Shown here: positions 1-10,524 of the stretch, piece by piece
Position numbering within the stretch: the stretch's first letter is position 1
Layout: each line of letters begins with the position of its first letter
Assembly: GCA_964036295.1 (NCBI GenBank)
Contig: OZ038465.1
Location: 14,760,667-14,824,666 of the forward strand
Source of the DNA: Plumapathes pennacea
Taxonomy: Eukaryota; Cnidaria; Anthozoa; Antipatharia; Myriopathidae
DNA length: 64,000 bases
Direction of reading: 5' to 3'
Translations under genes and position numbers: made by a program
The notes under the pieces: model-generated
Databases searched by the model: none
Told to the model about the DNA's origin: nothing
What the model saw: the letters and a program-made list of their open reading frames with translations, nothing else

Positions 1-1775
1 GCCCCCTGAAGGATTATTATAAAGGCTTGATAGCTGAAAAGAAATTCGTACATGTGAAGTTTTGCACTCCATGGCTGGAGGCTGAAGAATATCCACAGCT
101 GCTTGGTGAGTATGAAGTTATTTTATGTGACTCCTTTGGTGATCAGCATTCTAACATTTCATTTTCACGTTTCTTACCGTGTTCTGTGTTTCAATCGTGT
201 TTTGTCACTCCAGCTGCAGCAGATCTTGGGGTGTGTCTGCACAAGTCATCATCTGGATTAGATCTCCCTATGAAGGTCAGTCGAAGTTTACTAGGGACAA
301 AGAAGAAAGACAGACAGAAAAAATGGAGGGAGAGAACTACTGTCCAATCATTTGCTCTCAAATCTGGTTCAAGTCCCTTTCACTTCCAAGCTCATGATTA
401 AACTCTCCCAACCATTCATTAACCCTTTCACTCGGGACCAAGAATGATCAACTTCAATTTTCTCCTTCAGTTTCTCACCAGAGATATGCAAGTACAGTAT
501 AGAGAACTTGGCTTTTGACACAATGCTCAGATGAAAGCTGACTAAACTACCAACTCTCATTACATCGCTTATATGTTGTCTTTTATAAAGGTCAGGAGAA
601 TCTGCATTTTGAGCTTGGGAGTGAAAGAGTTAAGAAAGCTGTGTATTAATGTGGCGTGGTGAGAATTAACTTACAGTTCAACAAGTTGTCATCTGCGTAA
701 GTTATCAAATGCCTATAATAAATTAATGACAAGGGGCAGAAAAAGAGAATTGATGTCAATCACTGATTGGAACCTGCTTTCACAGGTGGTAGACATGTTT
801 GGCTGTGGACTGCCAGTTTGTGCAATACACTTTGACTGGTATGTCTAGACTACTGTTTCGCAGTAATCTTTTCAGGATCTCAGCTTGTTTAGACAACACG
901 AAGGATTCACGCCGCACGCGTGCACATCACGCGCACCCTAGTTGATAATCATACACGCCCGTCTATGGGCCATGTCACAGGAGGCGATTTTTCTCGCAAC
1001 TTGTAACGCAACGCCGTTGCGAGACAAGCTGCATAAGAAATCCCCTCTTTGCAACTTGCAACCCCACCAGTATGCTGATTGTATATCGTGTATAAACAAA
1101 GCATTCATTCATTCAACCGCGCAAAGGAAACTGTGAGAAATTGCATGAAAAGTCTCTTGTCGTAACGGTCACACATACTTTGCAATATGTCTCGCAATGC
1201 TGTCGTTAGCCTTATACCCCATTTCCCCATAATTTGGCATGGCTTTATAGTTTGCACATTACTACCTCAAGCTGGGCATCAAGTCACATATGAGGAACGT
1301 AATCGGCTGGAGAGCAAGTACTAAACGGTTTCAAGAACTTAGATTTTTGTCTCTTGGGTGCAATATTTCCTGTAAGTCCCAGGTTTTCCGAGCCACTGCG
1401 TAGCACAGCTTCACCGCGTAGCCAAGTATCTAATAGATTGGATGTGGCGGGGTATTCTGCTATTAAGCCTGTGTTTCTTTATCAGTTTGAGTGAGCTGGT
1501 ACAACACGAGAAGAACGGCCTGGTGTTTCATGACAGTCAAGAGTTGGCGACTCAACTGAGGGTAAGATAAAATCAGTTCGAAATCAACCCTTAAAATCAT
1601 TATGAATGCAATTGTAACACCTGTAGAATTTATTTCGTTCTAGGACCTCTTGGATGGCTTTCCGCAAGTTCAGCCCAAACTCGCAAGTTTCAGGGAGAAT
1701 CTAAAAGAGTTTCAACGTGTGCGGTGGGACGAAAGTTGGAACGACGCTGTGCTGCCCATACTAAAAGCGTCATAA
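1..1775 (+). CDS. ALG1: ALG1 beta-1,4-mannosyltransferase, 3' part (five exons, 5' end outside window)
   Basis: ALG1 adds the first mannose to GlcNAc2-PP-dolichol on the cytosolic face of the ER during N-glycan precursor synthesis. The visible exons are 1-105, 214-275, 786-838, 1486-1561 and 1644-1775; all have GT/AG ends and join in frame to 141 residues plus TAA. The translation follows the C-terminal donor-binding half of human ALG1 closely: [14 protein letters not shown], then [44 protein letters not shown] and finally [14 protein letters not shown]. The [10 protein letters not shown] stretch is the conserved family signature (GT33, GT-B fold). The acceptor at 213/214 was chosen over a later AG because it restores the family's spacing before ADLG. 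The upstream two thirds of the protein should lie to the left of the window. One intron carries a TTAA-flanked MITE. No defect is seen; the assignment is secure. Confidence 0.95.
419..633 (+). repeat. MITE family A copy 1 (TTAA-flanked, piggyBac-like ends)
   Basis: The element begins TTAACCCTTTCACTC and ends GAGTGAAAGAGTTAA, so the ends are inverted copies and the TTAA is duplicated. It is about 215 bp and sits in an ALG1 intron. The same element occurs six more times in the window. TTAA targets with a CCC start are typical of piggyBac-type elements; no transposase is present. Confidence 0.85.
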
Positions 1776-2505
1776 CAAGAACCTGGACTTACGCAAAGCA
1801 CCCTACTCCCTCACCCCCAAGACACTCAGTGTATGAATGAACTTCTGTGTACTGGGGTACGATTTTAGAAGTGACTGAAGTGAGATCGTAATCGTATTTC
1901 TTGTTGGCGGTAGTGGGATCACAGTTTTGCGGCAAAGTTTTGGTCAAGGAGCATCTTTAAAAAGCTTGTCTTTGCGCAAAACTTTGGACGTTCTGTTGTA
2001 AGCTTCAGGCTAATAGGGTGTCTGAAACGAAGCTCAGTATAAAGCGTAAATGTGCCTTGAATGAAAAAGTCCCGTGGCCCTGGGTTTGTTGGTATAACTG
2101 AAAAAGCTTCAGTTATCAGTGTGGGTACCACATACTTATAGGGTCTTATGATAGGATTTGACTGAGCGCCCTTTGAAGACCTTGTTACCGTACCGACCGA
2201 ATATTAAATAAAAAGAAGATAGTTTACATGCTTAGTCAATCAAATTAAAGATGTCTTTCCACCTATTACGTTGCCTTTCTGGTCGCCAATATTCGCTATT
2301 TGGGGGTTACCAGTGTTTGCAAGGCTGACGCCGTCTTTCTCATGTCGACACTGCAGTTTGGTGTGTTCAGACGTTTTTTATGTTCACTATTTTCCTGTTG
2401 CAAGTTTAGCCACTGCAGTTCTTTTTAGTCCGATGGTCGGTGACATCTGTCAATATTGAAACAGCTTCTCTTTACTTGTTAGTAAAGAGAATTTTCAGCT
2501 TTATT

Positions 2506-2537
<32 letters not shown>

Positions 2538-4970
2538 GAGCAGACCGTGGGAAAGCGAAAACAACACTGCGTTTTGTATGAGATATGAACTATCGTGTCC
2601 CGGAAACAAAAACAAAAACTTATCAGCATTATCGTACTTTATCGTGAAGTATCACTGGCAAAGCAAACAACAAGATGTACCGAAACCATGTCCTAATTTG
2701 GTTGTTGGCTTTAGAGCTTATAATCTGCTGAAGCCCTACTTTTAGCAAATAACATAAAACCACAAAATAAACTGACATAGCAAAACCAATTCAACTGTAA
2801 AATGCATTTGGAAGACCATCCCGACTCCAGGTAATATCGGCCTAAAAAAATGACATGGAAATGGTGCACTTGGAAAACTCTTTTGAGAGGAATTAGATGC
2901 TTAATACAAATATCGCCTAGTTTAATATTTTTCTGTTTCATTCTTGTACAGTTTGTGCGCACTGTTGCATGAAACGTTGTCAAGTTTTGCTTTCTGAAAA
3001 AAGGTTCAGATGACAAATTGAAGTATACCCATGAACATCAATATAAAATGAACTTGTGCTCCCAACAAGGTTGGCACGGAGCATCACGCCAGCCGGTATC
3101 GGGGATTGTCGAATGATCATGGACTCGACTAGAACCTCGAAGATTTTTCAAACTTGCAAGGATCACTTTCGCTAAAGTGTATTTTTCCACTCTCGTGATG
3201 TCGGTGAAGAGTTCAGTACTTTGCGTAGAGTTGAAACACTTGACACTTTGTCTGTTGGTCTAGAGGGTTCCATTTCTATGTCGCAAATTGGAATCTGAGT
3301 TAAATGGCACCAAGACCCACCGAACCAAGAAAACGAGAGCAGAATTAGATGAATTTAGTTTGTAGTAGCAACACGGGATTTTCTTTAATTTCCGCAGACA
3401 TTGACCTGGTGTCACGCGCTTCACCAAAACACGACTTTCAAAATTCCTTTGCTGACCGTGATATTGTGTGTAATAGCACTGCAGCCTGGCAACACGTTCC
3501 ATTACTATACAGCTGGGAGACAGAGGTTAAAAACCGTCCCGCAAAGAGGGGCTTACTGCTTCTGCAGATTCTTCAGTGTTCGGTCAGTCCATGTGATACA
3601 CTTTCTGAAGTCCCGATTTCTAACTGTGATATATCGGAATGTCGACATGATTCATATTGAGGGGCGTTAATCTTTTTGACACAGAAAACAGCGGATCGCC
3701 AGATGACAGGTGCAAGGCAATACACAAGTGTTTAATTCAGGGCGTTTTTCTTCTATTGTTTCACAGCACAGGTGTCCGATAGTGCCCGTTATTCCTTCAG
3801 AAACTTTGAGAAAAACATAAAATATTTCACAGGGAAGATGTGTCGCTAATCGAATCGAGATAGCAATCTTGACACGGTAATCTAAAGGAAAACCGCAAGC
3901 ATCCAATCCTTACGAATTTTATACTGACCACAGTATTGTAATTTCCCCGATTTCCTTTTCACCCTTCTAATTTTTGTGCTATTGTCGTTTTGTTTTGTTT
4001 TTCAGTCTCTTTTCTTTTATTCCATTTTCTTTCCAATTTGTCCTCTCCATTTTCTTGGGGGGAGGCCGCTTCGAAAAGCTCATTAAATATTAATGTACTG
4101 ATTCAAACCTGTGGTTAGCGATGGCGCCAGTAAAGTAAAACAACTAAAGGCAAAATTCTCGCCTGTAGCCAAGTGAACAGACTCACTGAACAAGACGGGG
4201 AAAGAAATATGCGTGGAGACGATAAAAAAAAAGTCGAGACAAAGGCAAAAACAAAATATCGCTGTGCAACGGCCATACGACTTATAATGCCTGGCGTCAA
4301 AAACACTTGATGATTCTGACCTAGCAATTTCGAAAGCTTGAAATACTGAGGACAAAAAAAAATATCGTGTTCACACTCATCCGCGTCACAACATGTCGGA
4401 TTACTCGAGGAGTGGCATGATACAGTACGGGCGGAGTGATTTCCTTTTGAGGAAATAATTAGTTGCGCTTCAGTTTCAACAGACCCCAAGCTACAATATC
4501 AGTGAAATTCCTTCTCCGAGGCAATTTTTAAGCCCGCCAATTGCTTGGTTATTTAAATAAAACTGGACCATTTCGTTCAAAAACAAAGCAGGTTTAAATT
4601 AAACTCCCCGCACGTGGTCAATATATTTGTTGAGCGGTTTATTTTTGTGGAGAATTATTTTATAAAAAAAATGTAAGCGATACGGTCGTCGATTGAGTAT
4701 AATATTGAGGGAGTTTTGATGTGTGACAAGTAGTGCTTCATTTCAATTAGCAGTATTTCAACTATTTCCTCCCTCAAAGACAAAAGAGACGGTCATTTGT
4801 CGCGTTGACAGCTGCTTAAATTTTTATGACCAATCGGAGATTTCTTTGGAGGCGTGCCTTACTAACCATACAGTCGCCGCTGTACAGTTGCATAGTTGCA
4901 CGAACACGTATCACGGCAATCAGGTGTGAAAATCCGCGTCAGCTACTCTTGTTTTCCGTGGACATTTCGG
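1776..4970. other. Intergenic: ALG1 3' UTR and spacer before fascin
   Basis: An AATAAA at 2207-2212 suits the ALG1 transcript end, giving a 3' UTR of about 450 bp. A poly-T run lies near 2506-2534. Open frames of 60-124 codons occur on both strands, but none shows a recognised family, a signal peptide with splice support, or a matching frame elsewhere. I see no gene here. Confidence 0.6.
2207..2212 (+). promoter_or_regulatory. Putative ALG1 polyadenylation signal
   Basis: This is a canonical AATAAA hexamer about 430 bp after the ALG1 stop codon, in the sense orientation. It is the first such hexamer downstream of the stop. Cleavage would be expected 10-30 bp further on. Confidence 0.45.
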
Positions 4971-4978
4971 TATAAATA
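4971..4978 (+). promoter_or_regulatory. TATA box of fascin gene
   Basis: TATAAATA lies 47-54 bp upstream of the fascin ATG in the same orientation. With the usual 25-30 bp spacing, transcription would start near 5000, giving a very short 5' UTR. The match to the metazoan consensus is perfect, but no transcript start is available to confirm it. Confidence 0.55.
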
Positions 4979-5024
4979 AGCGATCTTGATCTCCTCTCTA
5001 GCATTCGTGAAAATCAGCGCAAAC

Positions 5025-7514
5025 ATGCCGGAAACCTTCAGCTGGAGCATTGGTCTTTTGAACCAACACAACAAGTATTTGACCCTAGAAAAATTTGGTT
5101 CGAGCACGTTGAATGTCGATGGCAGTTCTCTGAGGAAGAAGCAGATTTGGACTTTGCAGCAAGAGGGTGACACTGTGTACTTTAAAAGTCATTTAGGGAC
5201 CTATTTGAGCGCCGATGCCAAGGGGAATGTGACGTGCAAAGGAACGGAGAAAGATAAGGATACGCAATTTAGTGTCGAGATTCAAGCGAACGGGAAATGG
5301 GCATTGAAAAGTGCGTACAACGAGTACTTTTCGGGGAACGGAGACCAGCTAAAGTGCGATGCAAAGACGATTGAACTGTGGACCGTTCAGTTGGCGATGC
5401 ACCCGCAAATCAACCTCAAAAGCTGCTTTCGCAAGCGCTATGCCCACCTCGACATTGAAAACGATCGCCTGCGGGTAGACGAACTGATTCCCTGGGGAGC
5501 GGACGCAATGGTAACCCTGAATTTCATCGAAGGAAAATATGCCCTGGCCGCCAGCAACAATAAATTCCTCGCCGGCAATGGATCTTTGAAGGAGAAAGCG
5601 ACAGAAGCTGATGGATGTTTCTTTTCCATAGAGTTTCACAAGAGCGAGGTCGCGTTTAAAGGGAAAGACGGAAGGTTCTTGGCTGTCGTTGGCACCGGCG
5701 ATCTACAGCTCGGGAAGAAAACTGCTGCGGGTAAAGATGAGATGTTTCAGATGGAAGACAGCCATCCGCAAGTTTCATTCATCGGCCATAACGATCGAAG
5801 GGTCTCTGTAAAACAAGGTGAGTCATCGTAACCCGCACCACGCGTTCTTTTTTAATTCTTTTGTTCTCTCAGTTTTGTTCACGTGTATTCAAATTGGAAG
5901 TGTGCAACTGTTTGCATTCCGCATTGTCTCCGAGGCAGCCGTGTTTGTTTGATTTTCCTCAAATCCAATGAGAAAATGATGAGGTGAAATGTTTGAGTAA
6001 CAGATTATAAAACGCACGGGCATTGTGTGTCGAAAGTGGAATTCCGTGTTCGATTATTCACGGCTTTGTGCCTATTGTTTATATCTTTAGCTCTCGAGAC
6101 CAAACTTTAATCAAAACAAAGTCACTTCAAGGTGCCCAGAACTTTGACTTGCAGTGCAAACCTAGTTTGGAACCTAGTTTGGGTAATAGGAAAAGTGTCG
6201 GATTTATTGTCGCAGTGTAATTTGTAGCAATCGAAGGAGTCTTATCGTCTCAGATTTTCACCGGCTTATCGCACATGCCTTGTTGGCATGAATACTGCAA
6301 ATCTCAAGTGCAGTGTCTCAAAAATTAATGTGGTAGGAATTTCAACATGGCATCGTATATGTAATATAGACAAAAAGCCATTTTTTATGCTGCATCCTAT
6401 TTCCTATGCCAGACGGATTTAGTCAAATTATCAAGAAAGCAATTAACTTCCTATTTACCTTATATGGCTTTATTTCCGCTGGAATTTAAGCCATTCCTTA
6501 TCAGATTTATTATTAATGCTCTGACAGCACAGCTGTACTGCTTGGGCCTGCTTGGTCCATTATTAGGCTTAAAACTATCTCCACAGAAGAACTGATGTGA
6601 TTTACAAAACAACCAAGTTCCCACTGAAAAAGCACTTCGTGCTGAAATAATAAATTATTGTGTATTTGTTTTTAACCATACCGAGTCTTCATAAACACAC
6701 ATCCCACCTTATCCTCTTCCCTCTCAGTTTCAGTTTTACTTCACTTGGCTTTCACTTTCAATTGATGCCACATCCCAAATGGATAATATATCTTTTGTTA
6801 TTTACACTGTCATTTTGTTTCTATTCAAAATGTGCAGGTGTGGATGTGACAGCCAACCAGAGGGAACTGACAGACACAGAGACCTTCCAAATGGAGTTTG
6901 ACAAGTCTGGCAATGGAAAGGTTTCCCTACGCACATGCAAAGATGGAAAATACTGGGAGGTGGCCAAAGATGGTGGCGTTACAGCAACAGCTGCAGCAAT
7001 TACTCCCCAGTCACAGTTTGACTTGGAGCAGCATGGCATGCATGTTGCATTCAAGACCTCCAGTGGCAAGTACCTCGGGGGGAAATCTAATGGCCAGCTG
7101 GAACTAAAACCTGGAGCCGAAGTCGGAGAAACCGAGAAATACACACTAGAGCTCATCAACAGGCCTATCCTGGTGCTACGTGGAGAATTTGGTTTTGTTG
7201 GTATGAAGGGCACTTCCGACATCATAGAATGCAACCGTGCTGTCTATGACGTTTTTCAGGTGTTGCCAAGTGAAGAGAAAAAAGGCCATTACAAGATTCG
7301 CACCACCTCAGGAAAGCATTGGCATGTTGGAGCAGACGGTAGCGTGACGGCGACTGATGATGAAGGAAAGGCTGATGAATTCACGTTTGTTCTGCCAAAG
7401 CACAATCATCTTTGCATAAAGGCTCCCAATGGCAATTTCCTGAAGGGTTCTCAGAATGGTTTGTTCACTGCTAAAGATTCTGAAATGAGCAAGAATGCAT
7501 TTTGGGAATACTAA
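5025..7514 (+). CDS. FSCN: Fascin, actin-bundling protein (two exons)
   Basis: Fascin cross-links parallel actin filaments in filopodia and other protrusions. Exons 5025-5817 and 6838-7514 join at a phase-1 GT/AG junction into 489 codons, close to the 493 residues of human FSCN1. Four beta-trefoil domains are expected, roughly residues 5-130, 131-255, 256-375 and 376-489. Recognisable blocks are NKYLT, SSLRKKQIWTLQQ, GNVTCK, AMHPQ, RKRYAHL, PWG, TETFQ, LINRPI and the terminal WEY. Ser35 in SSLRKKQIW aligns with human Ser39, the protein kinase C site controlling actin binding, so that switch appears kept. The open frame continues upstream of 5025, but this ATG follows the TATA box and matches the family N-terminus. 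The intron is about 1 kb. Vertebrate paralogue numbering should not be applied to a cnidarian gene. Confidence 0.96.
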
Positions 7515-9325
7515 ATCGTGAGCATGTACATTCACAGAGCAGATGGCTTTCAGACTGTCTGATCATAAATTTATCCTAACATTATAGGACCACTAAGATA
7601 ATTTTTAGATATGAATGAATATTGCACGTACACACAGTTGAAGTTCTTTATGTCAACTTTTAGTAGGATGAAGAACAAGAAAACCAGTTGCCTCTTTAGC
7701 TATAATCGGTTATTGATTGCAGTGAGGTACCTTGCATATGTCTTGAAAAGATGCTTTTTGTTTGCAAGAAGGCAGTTCTCTTCATTTCTTTCTTTCAATT
7801 CATCTTGATAGTGTTTCACCTTTGTGGTGTATTTTTGTAGTTATGCAATAGGTGTGGTTAAATTAAGCACAAAAAATATCAAGAACATTTTGAGTGAGGT
7901 AGTTTTCTTTAACAAAATTGCCACATATTGCCAATGAATGTGTTTAATGTCTCGGACCCATTCAGAATGTCTTTAGGAGAACTCTTCGTATTTTGTTATA
8001 TTATGTGTGGAATGGGTTAGCACTTAAATTCAAAATGTATCATCATAAAGAATAATATTGTGAGTGAGAAAGGCGGTAATAAACACAAATGCAGAAACCA
8101 AGAGTTATGAGCTTGGGGAGAATGTTTTAAAACACTCAACAAACTGACTGTTATGCGCGAGGTGATAAAATATAATATTGGAATGGCACCAAACCTCATT
8201 TTGACACAGGAAAAAAGGCAATTTGGAAATGACCTGTTAACAATAATTAACAGACAATATTAGAGCAACCTCCTGCAAATCTGAGGTCCTGAATAAATAA
8301 AACAGGCAGGCCTGATTAGACGGGGCTGGCTCAGTCCCCTAAAATCTGTTCAGCTTGCATTTACATGGGAGCAAGTCAGCCTGGGATGGGTTGGAGTTGA
8401 ATATTTCAATGAGAATAGAAGTAGTACATGTACTTTTCAGGCCTAAATGGGCTTGCATTGCTGTTGTACTTTTTGGACATTGCCTGTATCACTTTTACTA
8501 CTTTAAAGTTATTAAAATCTGGGTTTTGACCATTATCCTGATTTCTGTTCAGCATCTTTCTATTCCACCTTGGTTTTACAGAAATGTGGCACCTCTGCCA
8601 AGAAGGACTGTCCTGGTGTATATGATTACCTGGGAAAATGTCAGCCAGTGGTTAACATGTTTCTGGGCTGGTCTGGTTCTCATACAATCACAAAGCTGAT
8701 TTTTGGTGTGATATGTTCACAGCCATACCGGGAGCTTGGCAAACCTTGCCAGGTCACCTAACTGGGCTAACTTAACAAGCATCAATCAATTCTATACCAT
8801 AGTTTAGTTTATTACTTTTTGCCTTCCTATTGTAATACACATGGTACTGAATACAACTAGGAGCTATGGTTGCCCCAAATTCTGCAAAAACAATTCATTC
8901 CACCAATTTAATGTACCAAGCTAACTACATTTTGTGGGATCTAATAACTTTTGTGACATTTCCCAACCCCGTCCTCACAGAGAACTTTTCACCGAGAGTG
9001 CATCACAGAATTCATGCATTACAATTTAGTAGGACTGTTAAATTTCAAAATTGATTTTTTTGCTACATGTACTTGAGAACACTCCATGAATATTTAATAT
9101 GTTTACCCTACTTCAATAATTTGTATTAATTTGAAACAATTTTCAATAACTGCAGCTTCATGATGTAAGCGTGAGAGACAAGTTTCTATTCAATATACAG
9201 CAGTATGAAGTGACAGGAGAGAAATGACAGAACTCTTAGGATCGAGCTGGTCAAAACATCAATTCTCCTAACACTACTGATACGTTCTGTTGTTAACGGG
9301 TTAGGAAAGGTACAGGTTAGGTCCC
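7515..9325. other. Fascin 3' UTR and intergenic sequence
   Basis: AATAAA hexamers on the sense strand at 8078-8083 and 8292-8301 are candidate polyadenylation signals for fascin. The rest is AT-rich and no coding frame is supported. The 114-codon frame near 8355-8699 has no recognisable family and no codon bias I can see. Confidence 0.5.
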
Positions 9326-9533
9326 GGGGGGGGGGGGGGGGGGGGGTACTCCCATATATGAGCCATATAGGTATGTGTCGCCCCAAAGGGTATCATTTTC
9401 AGCATTTTAGTCTGAAATAGGGTATCGATTTTAGCATTTTAGTGTGAAATAGGGTCGGAGATTTTGATATTTGGTCTGAAATAGGGTCGAAAATTGCACA
9501 TTTTGGTCTGAAATAGGGTCGTGTGTGACACTC
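9326..9533 (+). repeat. Poly-G-linked 'TCTGAAATAGGGT' repeat, copy 1
   Basis: A run of about 20 G is followed by TACTCCCATATATGAGCC and then by several short units, each ending in TCTGAAATAGGGT and separated by roughly 30 bp. Three further copies in both orientations are present (near 22.9, 41.9 and 62.6 kb), so this is a dispersed element with a fixed order of parts. No coding function is seen. Confidence 0.8.
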
Positions 9534-10204
9534 CCTCTTTCCAATTTTTCTCACAACAAAATATTACGAGACAAGTTGCAGGAAAAGTAGCAGCTTTTAG
9601 ATGCTTTGCAGTGTCGTTAGGGCTGCAGGTAATATTTTGAAACCGGGCCCTTTAACACTTCGTCACATAATTGACGAAGACTGAAAAGATGACGTTCAAA
9701 ATGTAAGCTGAGTTTACAACTTTTCGCTGAAAGAACGAATAGTAGTGGAGCTTTCACGGATTATTTAACTATCGTTGATTCCTGCGATACGGAGCCGTCG
9801 ATCTTTGCGCAAAACTTTGGAAATTCAAGTTCAGCTCTTATAGTTCATGCAACCCTTAGAAGAGTCTTCTACTTTTCGCAATGCTGCGTGGTCTTGTTAC
9901 AACATGTGACACGTTTTATGCACTGATTGGCTGTAAACAGCATTGCGAGACAAGTTGCAGGGTAACTGATTGCCTCGTGTGACATGGATGGCCTTTAGGC
10001 AACACATTCCAAACAGTACACTGAGTCAACTCCCTCTTACCGGACACCCCTCTGAGACAGACACCTGGTAGGAGCGGTCCCTGCCGTTTTTTCAGTCATT
10101 TACTCCTTGCTGAAACTGAACTCTCAATTTAAGGCGGGACACCTCTCTAAAACAAACAGTTGAGTTGACTATAGAACTCTATTCTCAAGTTTAAGTTAGT
10201 TCAA

Positions 10205-10405
10205 TTTAGTATATACCACACAAGTGAATAGGGCTTTTCGCGCGCTCTGATTGGTTCCTCAATCTCGGAATATCAAGTACTATTCACCTCCCGGCGGCTT
10301 CCGGTAAAACAAAATGGCGCGCGAACCTAATTTTTACCCACTTTCGTCGGAAATAAAATAGTTATTTGGGAGTTGGCTATTAAACTTGTGTGGTATATAC
10401 TAAAA
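10205..10405. repeat. MITE with TAGTATATACCACACAAG inverted ends
   Basis: The two ends are inverted copies over about 19 bp, with the motif TAGTATATACCACACAAG on the left and its reverse complement on the right, about 200 bp apart. It ends about 120 bp from the stop codon of the minus-strand receptor gene, so it may lie in or next to that gene's 3' UTR. No protein is encoded. Confidence 0.75.
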
Positions 10406-10524
10406 AAATTATTAATTGTTAAATATTTCCTATAACACGAGTTATGCACACACAAAAAAACGGGATTTGCAGATGTGAAATTTTACCTATATAGTTACAT
10501 GGCAAAGTCAATACCACTGCGTGA

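Noticed and set aside
3349..3670. 103- and 89-codon overlapping + frames between ALG1 and fascin
   Set aside because: Two frames open over the same bases, no known motif, no splice support; likely chance.
1018..9960. Recurring GCGAGACAAGTTGCA words (about 1018, 9565, 9944, 23548)
   Set aside because: Clearly a dispersed repeat, but I could not define its ends, so it is not listed as a feature.
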